Source: K189A clade bacterium (GTDB lineage Bacteria > Pseudomonadota > Gammaproteobacteria > Pseudomonadales > Azotimanducaceae). Taken from it: a stretch of 64,000 nt of DNA. The stretch spans positions 1-64,000 of the forward strand of contig CABZTD010000001.1 of NCBI GenBank assembly GCA_902528515.1. Direction: 5' to 3'. Below, in pieces: positions 44,460 through 51,204 of this stretch (position 1 is the first letter of the stretch; every line of letters starts with the position of its first letter). The notes under the pieces were generated by a model. That model worked only from the letters and a program-made list of their open reading frames with translations, was not told where the DNA came from and searched no databases. A program made the position numbers and the translations under genes.

Positions 44460-45707
44460 TTTCAAAGAAACGGAAGCTATTGGCCGCTTCTTTGTCTTCT
44501 CATCTGCAGGGTCGGGCAGCTCGCCATAACTTGGAGTGCCATTGATGATGTTCAAAACCTCAATTTTCACTTCCTCATCCTCGAGCCAGTAGGGAATTCT
44601 CGCGACTGTAAACCCTAACTCCTTGGCGCGAAGGAGTTTCTGAGCGTCATTTGCCGCTTGATTAGAGTACGTACGGCCCTTCTTGGTAAACAAATGAGAG
44701 GTCTCCCTGCCCCATACCTCTGGGTAATGCTGTTCACCGTCCCTTTCAATCAATATGCCTTGGTCGATAAGGAGAAAATCAAAGAACCTTACAGCTCCAT
44801 TAACGTTAACTTTGTACTGGCTTCTGAAATTTGTAATGTCCTGAAGAATTTCAGCTAGCCGCCCCTCGCCTTTGTTATAGCAGGATGAGCAGCCGCTACC
44901 TTTCAAGTGATGATCTGCTCGTTGTTCAAAGTAACCATGTACCCTGCATCCGATCTCCACACCTTCTTGATCCCCACAGTATTTTGCTCTGTCATAAAGG
45001 TAAGTCGTCCCATGAGTATTTAAGGCCTCTTGCAGAAATTGCTCTTGTGACTTCCTTGTCTTTGCCGTTATCTTCGCGACTCTACAGGCCTCACATCCCA
45101 CCTTGCGGTAATAATGATCAGCTGCGGTGGGGAAAAACGTTTGACTGTGTTCATTGCAAAATACTTCGATAGGCTGATGCCAAGCCACCTTTGACGGATC
45201 TAACGCTACGTTTTCATAATTGAATTTGTGAGATCCATGAGCCTCTCTAAATCTATTCACAAGGCTGGACACTTCGGCGCGCCGCGACTCTGCGTAGCAA
45301 GCCCTGCACCCATATTTGGTGTCATCAAGTAATAAATAGTTCGCTATAACGCTCTTTTCGCCATGACGACTGCAAATGAATGTTGCTTTCTCATCGCCTC
45401 CTGCATAAACCGTTGCTGAGAAATCGAGATGGTCGCCATACTTTTTTCTCAATGCGGCTCTAAACTCGTCTGTTGTATATTTTGTTCTGGCCTTAGCCCT
45501 CGCTGTAATGCTGCAGTCTCTGCAACCATGTTTGCTTTTCAGATGATTGTCTGGGGTAGTGCGGATTTCCTTGTCGTGGACAAGACAGCGTAGAACCACC
45601 TCGCTCTTTGCATCGAGGTAATTAGTTTTGCTGTAATCGAACCTATCTCCAAACTTAGACCGTGATTGTTCGATGAAGGTTTGTGTGGATTTGCGCTGCC
45701 CTTTCAT
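44457..45707 (-). CDS. Zinc-ribbon repeat (DUF723-like) nuclease with VSR-like C-terminus
   Basis: A 416-aa protein with four similar repeats, each with a C-x2-H pair and a later C-x2-C pair: CLVHDKE with GCRDC, CSRHGEK with GCRAC, CNEHSQ with GCEAC, CRVHGY with GCSSC. Each repeat starts like FIEQSRSKFGDRFDYSKTNY. This is the DUF723-type pattern known from phage and mobile nucleases. From about residue 275 a PD-(D/E)xK/VSR-like domain follows, with FFDFLLIDQGILIERDGEQH and the late helix-strand AKELGFTVARIPYW. It likely binds and cuts DNA; whether for homing, defence or repair is not known. It starts 5 bp after the small RHH-like gene. Confidence 0.78.
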   Translation of the reverse strand: MKGQRKSTQTFIEQSRSKFGDRFDYSKTNYLDAKSEVVLRCLVHDKEIRTTPDNHLKSKHGCRDCSITARAKARTKYTTDEFRAALRKKYGDHLDFSATVYAGGDEKATFICSRHGEKSVIANYLLLDDTKYGCRACYAESRRAEVSSLVNRFREAHGSHKFNYENVALDPSKVAWHQPIEVFCNEHSQTFFPTAADHYYRKVGCEACRVAKITAKTRKSQEQFLQEALNTHGTTYLYDRAKYCGDQEGVEIGCRVHGYFEQRADHHLKGSGCSSCYNKGEGRLAEILQDITNFRSQYKVNVNGAVRFFDFLLIDQGILIERDGEQHYPEVWGRETSHLFTKKGRTYSNQAANDAQKLLRAKELGFTVARIPYWLEDEEVKIEVLNIINGTPSYGELPDPADEKTKKRPIASVSLK

Positions 45708-45712
45708 TAGTC

Positions 45713-45865
45713 TTAGCCCGCTCTGAACATACGCTCGAACTCATCCTCAATAAGCTTAGCCACCTGTAATCCCGGCCCACGCTTTTCAGCCTTACAAATC
45801 TTTTCCAGCTTCTTGAAAGTTTTCAGATCCAACTGAACAGGCTTCCTTATCGGTTTCTTATCCAT
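45713..45865 (-). CDS. Small ribbon-helix-helix-like protein, 50 aa
   Basis: Too short for the ORF track. The product begins MDKKPIRKPVQLDLKTFKKL and ends VAKLIEDEFERMFRAG. A basic start, one short strand (PVQLDL) and two helices would match a ribbon-helix-helix DNA-binding fold, the type used by many antitoxins and plasmid repressors. TGGAGAGTC precedes the ATG. It sits between the 76-aa gene (18 bp upstream) and the nuclease (5 bp downstream), so it is likely an autoregulator of that operon; this is inference. Confidence 0.65.
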   Translation of the reverse strand: MDKKPIRKPVQLDLKTFKKLEKICKAEKRGPGLQVAKLIEDEFERMFRAG

Positions 45866-45883
45866 GACTCTCCACCACGATCT

Positions 45884-46114
45884 TTAATGCAAGTCCTCTC
45901 GCCAGCCGTCAGCAGCAATTTCGCGAGCTTCGGCTATCCGTAAGTCGACATCGATTTTTTTTCCGCTCATGTAAAGCTCATAAGCACAAATGGTGAGGAC
46001 TGTAAGAAATAGAGACTTTTCCTCATCTTCATCCCGCTCGTTCTGACCCACCCATGATCTAAATGATTCGATAATGCCAGCTTCTTGGCGGTGCTCTGAG
46101 CTAGCTTTTTTCAC
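45884..46114 (-). CDS. Small hypothetical protein, 76 aa, first gene of nuclease operon
   Basis: Not recognised. I chose the GTG at 46114 (MKKASSEHRQEAGIIESFRS), which has GGAG six bases upstream; the track's TTG start at 46126 has no ribosome site. The protein is acidic and helical: VGQNERDEDEEKSLFLTVLT, then SGKKIDVDLRIAEAREIAAD. No catalytic motif or membrane helix is clear. It leads a three-gene minus-strand operon with the RHH-like protein and the nuclease, and its promoter region is shared with the divergent 136-aa gene. Confidence 0.58.
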   Translation of the reverse strand: MKKASSEHRQEAGIIESFRSWVGQNERDEDEEKSLFLTVLTICAYELYMSGKKIDVDLRIAEAREIAADGWREDLH

Positions 46115-46201
46115 CGTCGTCTCCAAATAAGTTGTGGTTGACTGAGGGTTATTAGATTAATACGCTGAACTCTGAAATGCAACTGATAAAAACCGTTTGC
46201 A

Positions 46202-46217
46202 CTTCTGTATACAGAAG
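46202..46217. promoter_or_regulatory. Perfect 16-bp palindrome in the divergent promoter region
   Basis: CTTCTGTATACAGAAG lies between the divergent nuclease operon and the 136-aa gene, followed by TATACGTGG. It is a candidate operator, perhaps for the RHH-like protein. The spacing does not fit a LexA box. Confidence 0.5.
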
Positions 46218-46296
46218 TATACGTGGTCAGGATTAAGGTGGGTGGCAATTGCACCAAGAAAATAGGGTGGGCGAACACGAGTATAGGGATGACAGG

Positions 46297-46707
46297 ATGT
46301 TCGTTATGAACCTTCATCCCTGTGGCGGTGGCCGTTGGCAACTGATCACTTATCGGAACACTGGGCTTCTGCCTGGCGTTAGATCAGATGAGTTCGATAG
46401 CTTTAAGGAGGCTGAACGGTACGTCAAGAAATGGGAATTAACGGTGCCTTTGCAAAGCCTTTCGGGAAGGCCGATGAATCTTGATCACCTAGAGACACAG
46501 GATGAGCGTTATAACTTTTATCTAAATTGGCTGGAAGAAAGAGGACTGTTTGGAGCAATGAAGCTATATCGGCATTGTCCCTATTGGCATGACCCTCGTG
46601 GATGGACAGAGAAAAGGGCTGCAGTGCGTGTCAAAAGAGAGAGCCGGACATTCGAGGGTGTGGAAGTGGAGGTAACTGAAACAAGCTTCCCCTTAAGAGA
46701 AGAGTAA
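46297..46707 (+). CDS. Hypothetical protein, 136 aa
   Basis: Not recognised. The ATG at 46297 (MFVMNLHPCGGGRWQLITYR) is preferred; a GTG at 46267 and the track's TTG at 46249 are possible. The first half looks like a small beta-sheet domain (GRWQLITYRNTGLLPGV), the second is helical and aromatic (LDHLETQDERYNFYLNWLEE, MKLYRHCPYWHDPRGWTEKR). Its stop overlaps the start of the next gene by one base (TAATG), so the two are coupled. Together with the divergent nuclease operon it makes a five-gene block between repeat copies C and D. Confidence 0.6.
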   Translation: MFVMNLHPCGGGRWQLITYRNTGLLPGVRSDEFDSFKEAERYVKKWELTVPLQSLSGRPMNLDHLETQDERYNFYLNWLEERGLFGAMKLYRHCPYWHDPRGWTEKRAAVRVKRESRTFEGVEVEVTETSFPLREE

Positions 46708-47129
46708 TGGCTTTCATTCCTCGTAGGAAATATGCGCAAGCGCATTTAGATGAAATACGTTTTATCACTGACGTAAACGATTGGTTTGCTTTCCTAGACC
46801 AAAAAGACCGCCTGCTTTATTTAATGGAAATAGCTGAACCATGGCATGAGTCACTTATCCACAGACACAAAATAAAAAGGGGCGTCATGGAATGGGGAGA
46901 TTTGACGCTGCTCGTTGGCTCTAACTTTTATGGTCTATGGACCGATCGAACTGGTCAGGAGAGGTGGATATGCGAAATTGTCTCTGACATGGCTGTTGAA
47001 TGGCATGCATGCGGAGGCTTCTATTATCCAAATGCGTCCATTTTTCACGATGAACACGGTCTTGAGGCTGAACGAATATGGGAGCGGTACTTAAAATTGA
47101 TTGAGCAGGTGAGGAGCACGTTAGCTTGA
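46707..47129 (+). CDS. Hypothetical protein, 140 aa
   Basis: Not recognised. The start overlaps the preceding stop, with AAGAGAAGAG as ribosome site. The protein is soluble and aromatic, with eight tryptophans in segments such as DVNDWFAFLDQKDRLLYLME and GVMEWGDLTLLVGSNFYGLW, and histidines in HACGGFYYPNASIFHDEHG that could bind a metal. No known enzyme motif was identified. It is the last cargo gene before the right island boundary; repeat copy D begins 11 bp after its stop. Confidence 0.6.
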   Translation: MAFIPRRKYAQAHLDEIRFITDVNDWFAFLDQKDRLLYLMEIAEPWHESLIHRHKIKRGVMEWGDLTLLVGSNFYGLWTDRTGQERWICEIVSDMAVEWHACGGFYYPNASIFHDEHGLEAERIWERYLKLIEQVRSTLA

Positions 47130-47139
47130 ATTACTTTAT

Positions 47140-47176
47140 AACCCTTTAAACCCCAAAAATGCCCTCCCATGCATAT
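47140..47176 (+). repeat. AAACCC repeat, copy D (right bracket of nuclease block)
   Basis: Contains AAACCCCAAAAATGCCC followed by TCCCATGCATAT. It matches copy C at about 30 of 37 positions. It lies between the last cargo gene and the right att site. Confidence 0.55.
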
Positions 47177-47234
47177 ATCTAGGTAGCTAGGGGGTATGGT
47201 CACCTGCCTCCCCCTTTCTTTAAGGACAGAAGAA

Positions 47235-47252
47235 CGTATACATAAACGTACG
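47235..47252. repeat. CGTATACATAAA element at the right island end
   Basis: CGTATACATAAACGTACG shares CGTATACATAAA and the following YGTA with the inverted repeat at 38849 beside the integrase. It lies about 105 bp inside the right att core. Confidence 0.5.
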
Positions 47253-47355
47253 CATTACGACCATTATTGCGGGCGATTTATCCGTGATTGAATGCGTTTT
47301 TAGCCAAAAATTACCGTAAGATAGCAAAAATCGTCGCCATTTGAGGTATGAGTCA

Positions 47356-47370
47356 TGTCGGGTGCGCCAT
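47356..47370 (+). repeat. attR core
   Basis: TGTCGGGTGCGCCAT, identical to 38779-38793. The preceding bases (GAGTCA) only partly match the tRNA (GAATCC), so the shared core is 15 bp. Confidence 0.88.
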
Positions 47371-47549
47371 ACCTCCATCACCGCTGATCACTAAGACGGA
47401 ATCTGATCGCTTGATTAAATACGCTGGCAAGCAAATTACTCGCTCAACCCTTAAACCATGCTTTTAATCTGACATGGAGACCATGAGGCCATTGCGGTGA
47501 AGTCACGTTACCTGTTTCAATCTAGCGAGCAGTTCGTCTCAGGATCGTC

Positions 47550-48629
47550 ATGCTAGTTGAACATCTGTCTCTAACTAAAGTTACTAGTGCCATCTTGGCA
47601 GCAGCCGGCGCCCCCTCAGTCCATGCTGACGCGGTTGCCGAACACCTTGTCGAAGCCAACCTCAAAGGCCATGACTCTCACGGTATTGGCATGGTTCCGT
47701 CTTATGTCAAAGGCATGCTGGATCAGCATGTGGACCCTCATGGTCACGCACAGATAATCAAAGACAACGGTGCGATTGTGAACATCGATGCTGGCACAGG
47801 CCTCGGCCGCATCGTGGGTATTGAGGCAATGGAAATTGGTATCGAGAGGACGAAAAAGCACGGTTTGGCCTGCGTAGCTTTAGGTAATGCTGCGCACCTC
47901 GGACGTATAGGCGCATTTGCTGAGTATTGTGCGGACCGTGGATTAGTCTCCATGCATTACGTCAATGTTGTAGGGCACGACCCTATGGTGGTTGCCTTCG
48001 GTGGCCGAGATCGTCGCTTTATCACCAATCCCTATTGCTGCGCTGTACCAAGACCAGATGGTCAACATGTTGTACTAGATATGGCAACTACCACCGTCGC
48101 CGCAGGCAAGGTACGCGTCGCCTATATGAAGGGAGTGCCTGTGCCACCTCAATCGTTGGTGGATGAAAACGGGGTCGAGACGACGGACCCGAGCGTGATC
48201 TTTGGCAAGAGCGCAAGCGGCGCGATGCAACCCTTCGGTGCGCACAAGGGATATGGTCTGATGGTTATTTGCGAGCTTCTTGGCGGTGCATTGGGAGGGT
48301 TGTTCACGATGCAGCCTGAGCACCCGCGCTTGGGCGCAACTCTTAATAATATGCTGTCGATTTTGATAGACCCTGCCGCCATCGGCGATCTGCAGGCATT
48401 CGACCAAGAAGTCGGCGCCATGATCGACTATATTCACGCTAGCACTCCGGCTGAGGGCATTGACCATGTACGCTTACCGGGCGATCCGGAGAAAGAGAGC
48501 ACCACACGAAGAATGCAGCACGGCATCGAACTCGATCCAAACAGTTGGAACTCGGTTCTAGACTCAGCGGAATACGCTGGGCTGGAACGGTCTCAGGTCG
48601 TGGCCATGGCTACAATCCTCCAGCCTTAA
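47550..48629 (+). CDS. Ldh-family (malate/L-lactate/sulfolactate type) dehydrogenase
   Basis: NAD(P)-dependent dehydrogenase of 359 aa in the malate/L-sulfolactate/ureidoglycolate family, not the classical Rossmann LDH. Diagnostic segments are VEANLKGHDSHGIGMVPSYV at the start, CVALGNAAHLGRIGAFAEYC, and GAHKGYGLMVICELLGGALGG. It reduces or oxidises a 2-hydroxy acid; the precise acid is not readable. It lies just outside the right island border. A 52-aa membrane protein and a sulfonate-monooxygenase-like gene follow, so a sulfonate-related substrate is possible, but this is inference. Confidence 0.88.
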   Translation: MLVEHLSLTKVTSAILAAAGAPSVHADAVAEHLVEANLKGHDSHGIGMVPSYVKGMLDQHVDPHGHAQIIKDNGAIVNIDAGTGLGRIVGIEAMEIGIERTKKHGLACVALGNAAHLGRIGAFAEYCADRGLVSMHYVNVVGHDPMVVAFGGRDRRFITNPYCCAVPRPDGQHVVLDMATTTVAAGKVRVAYMKGVPVPPQSLVDENGVETTDPSVIFGKSASGAMQPFGAHKGYGLMVICELLGGALGGLFTMQPEHPRLGATLNNMLSILIDPAAIGDLQAFDQEVGAMIDYIHASTPAEGIDHVRLPGDPEKESTTRRMQHGIELDPNSWNSVLDSAEYAGLERSQVVAMATILQP

Positions 48630-48665
48630 CGCGATGATTTTTTGTGAAACGTCAAGGGTTTCTTT

Positions 48666-48824
48666 ATGCATCCAGAAGAACAACCACCAGCTCCAGACAA
48701 GGAAGAAAAGTTCCATGTTTGGCGCCTATTAGGAATTATTTTCCTAGTATGCGTAGCCTTGGCAGCCGTTTCAATCATCGTGGACTGGGCCATCATCGGC
48801 CCCCTCGAAGGACGTGCGTATTAG
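48666..48824 (+). CDS. Small single-pass membrane protein, 52 aa
   Basis: Below the ORF-track limit; the 90-aa ORF listed there (48644-48916) is in another frame and rejected. The product begins with a charged, proline-rich part (MHPEEQPPAPDKEEKFHVW) and continues into one hydrophobic helix (LLGIIFLVCVALAAVSIIV) with a short end (GPLEGRAY). That is the usual pattern of small inner-membrane proteins. It starts 36 bp after the dehydrogenase stop on the same strand. Function unknown. Confidence 0.6.
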   Translation: MHPEEQPPAPDKEEKFHVWRLLGIIFLVCVALAAVSIIVDWAIIGPLEGRAY

Positions 48825-48924
48825 ACTTTAATCTGAGGTCTTATTTCTTCCGCCATGTTTTTTCGTCTTATCAGCTTTTGGGATCTTGCGAGTTGATCAC
48901 ACCTAGATCAGCGTGAGTAAACAG

Positions 48925-50007
48925 CTACTGAACAGCCTTTGCTGCATCTCGCTCGGCAATTTTTTCCCGAATTTGCGGAATAAGTTCTCGACCATATTCG
49001 ATGGCATCATTGAAGGGGTCAAAGCCGCGGATCAGCACGCCGGATATACCCAAGTCGTAATACTTCGAAATTGCCTCAGCAACCTGTTCTGCGGTGCCTA
49101 CCAAGGCAGTAGAGTTGCCGCTTCCCTTCGCCGCTGCTGCGATGGGCACCCACAAGCGCTCATCTTGGACATCCCCACCGTCAATCAACCGCATCAGGCG
49201 ACGTGCGGTTTCTGCTTGGGGAATACCGGGGCCTCCTCCCCCACCCGAGGCCTCTACGCCAGCTAATATCGCTTCAGCCTTGCGCCAAGCCTCTTCTTCG
49301 GTCGCACCAATGATTGGCCGAAAAGATAGGTTGTAACTCGGTCGCCGCCCGTGGTCCGCGGCCTCGGCGTTAATACGAGTCATCAATTCCACTACCTGAG
49401 CCCTGGGTTCGCCGAACAGGGCATAGGTATCGCAATGCTTTGCGCCTACCGGAATTGCGGCATCCGACACTCCACCAAACCAGAGCGGTACATGCGGCTT
49501 TTGGTGTGCCTGCACATCAGAAGCTGCACGACTCACTCGATAGAACTTACCCTCAAAGTCGACGGGTTCGGTGGCATTCCACACTAGACGCATGATCTCG
49601 AGATATTCGTCAGTGCGCTCATAACGCTCATCGTGGGGGGTATAATCACCGTCCCTGCGCTGATCCGCGTCGACTCCACCGGTAATAATATGTAGCCATA
49701 GCCGCCCCTCAATCAGATTATCGAGTGTTGCAACACGACGAGCAGCCTGTGTGGGGGAAGCAAACCCTGGTCGATGCGCAAGTAATATCTTGACGCGCTC
49801 TGAATGGGTCGCCACGTACTGGGCGATGCCGAAACCGTCGGCGGAACTGGATGAATGCCCGATAAGAATGGCATCAAAATCTGATTTTTCATGCGCCCGG
49901 GTAAAGGCTTTAATGTAATCACGGTCGATGCCGCCACCAACAATATGGACGGTGGCAGCGTCCGGCGGTGGCGCCACACCGATCATTCCCAGTATATTTA
50001 GCGGCAC
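48925..50007 (-). CDS. LLM-class flavin monooxygenase, SsuD-like
   Basis: Luciferase-like FMNH2-dependent monooxygenase of 360 aa. It follows the alkanesulfonate monooxygenase pattern: LLAHRPGFASPTQAARRVAT, LDNLIEGRLWLHIITGGVDA, ERYERTDEYLEIMRLVWN and VPLWFGGVSDAAIPVGAKH. Such enzymes cleave the C-S bond of sulfonates or sulfones, giving sulfite and an aldehyde. The run SGGGGGPGIPQ in the mobile loop region is a local oddity. No partner flavin reductase or ABC transporter lies nearby. It converges with the dehydrogenase unit. Confidence 0.88.
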   Translation of the reverse strand: MPLNILGMIGVAPPPDAATVHIVGGGIDRDYIKAFTRAHEKSDFDAILIGHSSSSADGFGIAQYVATHSERVKILLAHRPGFASPTQAARRVATLDNLIEGRLWLHIITGGVDADQRRDGDYTPHDERYERTDEYLEIMRLVWNATEPVDFEGKFYRVSRAASDVQAHQKPHVPLWFGGVSDAAIPVGAKHCDTYALFGEPRAQVVELMTRINAEAADHGRRPSYNLSFRPIIGATEEEAWRKAEAILAGVEASGGGGGPGIPQAETARRLMRLIDGGDVQDERLWVPIAAAAKGSGNSTALVGTAEQVAEAISKYYDLGISGVLIRGFDPFNDAIEYGRELIPQIREKIAERDAAKAVQ

Positions 50008-50393
50008 GTTGTTTTCCCCTAGACAGCGGCTTTGAAGAGTGAACTACAAGTTCGATTTTAAAACAACGTCGGAGGTTTAAGGGGCGTTCGACTCGAATCA
50101 ACCAGTGGATATGTCAGTTGTGATTCGTTTAAGCCCTTTGTCATCCCCAGAAAGCGTCAGAGTCGAAGCCTTCGAGCAACGCAACGAATGCAGGAAGCGC
50201 GGTATGGGAGAAACTTTCTAGCTGTATTAAAAAATTAGACTGGTTCAAGCGATTAAGCCAAGTACCAATAACTTACCCAAGCGAAGCTGGTCCGACCTTA
50301 AAGAAGCGTGAGAGCCTAAGTTCACACGGATTTTATTGCACGTTCTGTACTCTCACTACCCCACCATCGCGTTTACCAAGGCGGAGGTTTGCA
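50008..50393. other. Divergent intergenic region
   Basis: About 385 bp between the monooxygenase and the 104-aa gene. No credible frame is seen; the minus-strand 60- and 131-aa ORFs are shadows. It should hold both promoters; no site was recognised with confidence. Confidence 0.45.
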
Positions 50394-50708
50394 ATGCTGT
50401 TGAAGGAAATCAAACAATCTTTGGGGAGGGAAAAAACTCTGGCCTTTGAAGTGCACAGCATTGATCCATGCATTTATCTCATTTTTTGCTGTCACGACGG
50501 TGAACGAACTCCATTGAAGGCAGCGAACGGTGATAACTTGATATTTCACAGTCGAAACAGAGCCTTTGATGCACTGCGCGAAATAGGAGTTAAACAGGCG
50601 GATTTTGTCCATAAATCCGCCTTCGACGAGATGGTCGGCGTAGGAGACGGCTCCTCCACAGAGCATAGAGAAACTATCGTACTGCAGGACGTCACGGCCA
50701 GTGCTTGA
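50394..50708 (+). CDS. Hypothetical protein, DUF6482-like, 104 aa
   Basis: Small soluble protein. The segments SIDPCIYLIFCCHDGERTPL and NLIFHSRNRAFDALREIGVK, followed by FVHKSAFDEMVG, look like the DUF6482 group of small gammaproteobacterial proteins, where a similar strand-strand-helix pattern is found; this match is from memory and not secure. GGCGGAGGTTTGCA precedes the ATG. It is followed after 50 bp by a helix-turn-helix-like gene on the same strand. No function is known. Confidence 0.55.
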   Translation: MLLKEIKQSLGREKTLAFEVHSIDPCIYLIFCCHDGERTPLKAANGDNLIFHSRNRAFDALREIGVKQADFVHKSAFDEMVGVGDGSSTEHRETIVLQDVTASA

Positions 50709-50758
50709 TATATCGACAAATAACGATAGCGACCTCCGATTAACTCGGCGCCAGACAA

Positions 50759-51067
50759 ATGCCATCAATTGGTGAGCGTATTCATAGATTCAGGCTACAT
50801 ATTGGTTGGTCCGTAGAGGAGTGCGCCTACCGAGCGACCATCTCCGCCAATGCATACATCGACCCGACAACATGGCTAGAGTGGGAAAGATGCTCCGACC
50901 AGCAGGCATCAACCAATGGCCTCTCAATGCACTTAGATGCGATATCCAACCTTTTTGCTGTTGATAAAGACTGGCTACTGAGAGGTGGGATCGATGAAGC
51001 TGAAGTACAGGCTAACCGCGTCTTAACTTTCCCTTTAACAACGCCTTCAAACGACCAAAATATCTGA
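50759..51067 (+). CDS. Helix-turn-helix (XRE-like) protein, 102 aa
   Basis: The first 70 residues resemble a Cro/C1-type HTH domain: SIGERIHRFRLHIGWSVEEC, a second helix AYRATISANAYIDPTTWLEW with an unusually long turn, and HLDAISNLFAVDKDWLLRGG, a normal closing pattern for this family. A short variable tail follows. It would act as a small transcription regulator; its target is unknown. No strong ribosome site stands before the ATG. The YeiH-like transporter gene follows after 137 bp. Confidence 0.62.
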   Translation: MPSIGERIHRFRLHIGWSVEECAYRATISANAYIDPTTWLEWERCSDQQASTNGLSMHLDAISNLFAVDKDWLLRGGIDEAEVQANRVLTFPLTTPSNDQNI

Positions 51068-51204
51068 AGGATTCAGGACCACCTCAATATTCGAGGCGTG
51101 CTAATTTTTGGAAGAATCCTGGTACTGACCTCGACCCGACGTTATGTTTATGCGCTGAGATTATTATCTTCGACCTAAACGTTATAAGTGTTAGGGGTAT
51201 CTTT

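Larger units (their letters stand above)
38779..47370. mobile_element. tRNA-Arg-integrated genomic island, about 8.6 kb
   Basis: A tyrosine recombinase gene begins 92 bp after tRNA-Arg(ACG) and reads in the same direction. A direct repeat of the tRNA end, TGTCGGGTGCGCCAT, occurs at 38779-38793 and again at 47356-47370. Between them almost every gene is an orphan, the DNA is visibly richer in A and T (40.38-40.68 kb extremely so), and intergenic gaps are larger than elsewhere. Cargo: an exported protein, three small unknowns, a lipoprotein, a zinc-ribbon nuclease operon and a two-gene unit opposite to it. No replication, conjugation or phage structural gene is present, so it would need help to move. 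Confidence 0.88.
47130..47549. other. Right island boundary and upstream region of the Ldh-family gene
   Basis: About 420 bp. It contains repeat copy D, the CGTATACATAAA element at 47235, and the right att core at 47356-47370; the remaining 180 bp belong to the host side and precede the dehydrogenase gene. No gene is seen. Confidence 0.7.

Noticed and set aside
46202-46217. LexA (SOS) box at the palindrome CTTCTGTATACAGAAG
   Set aside because: A LexA site needs CTGT-N8-ACAG; here the CTG and CAG arms are only 4 bp apart.
43272-47176. Integron attC sites
   Set aside because: The AAACCC repeats lack the inverted R and L boxes and there is no integron-type integrase; the island integrase is of the tRNA-targeting type.
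48644-48916. 90-aa ORF after the Ldh-family gene
   Set aside because: Composition is arginine/serine-rich as in shadow frames; the overlapping 52-aa membrane protein frame is far more credible.
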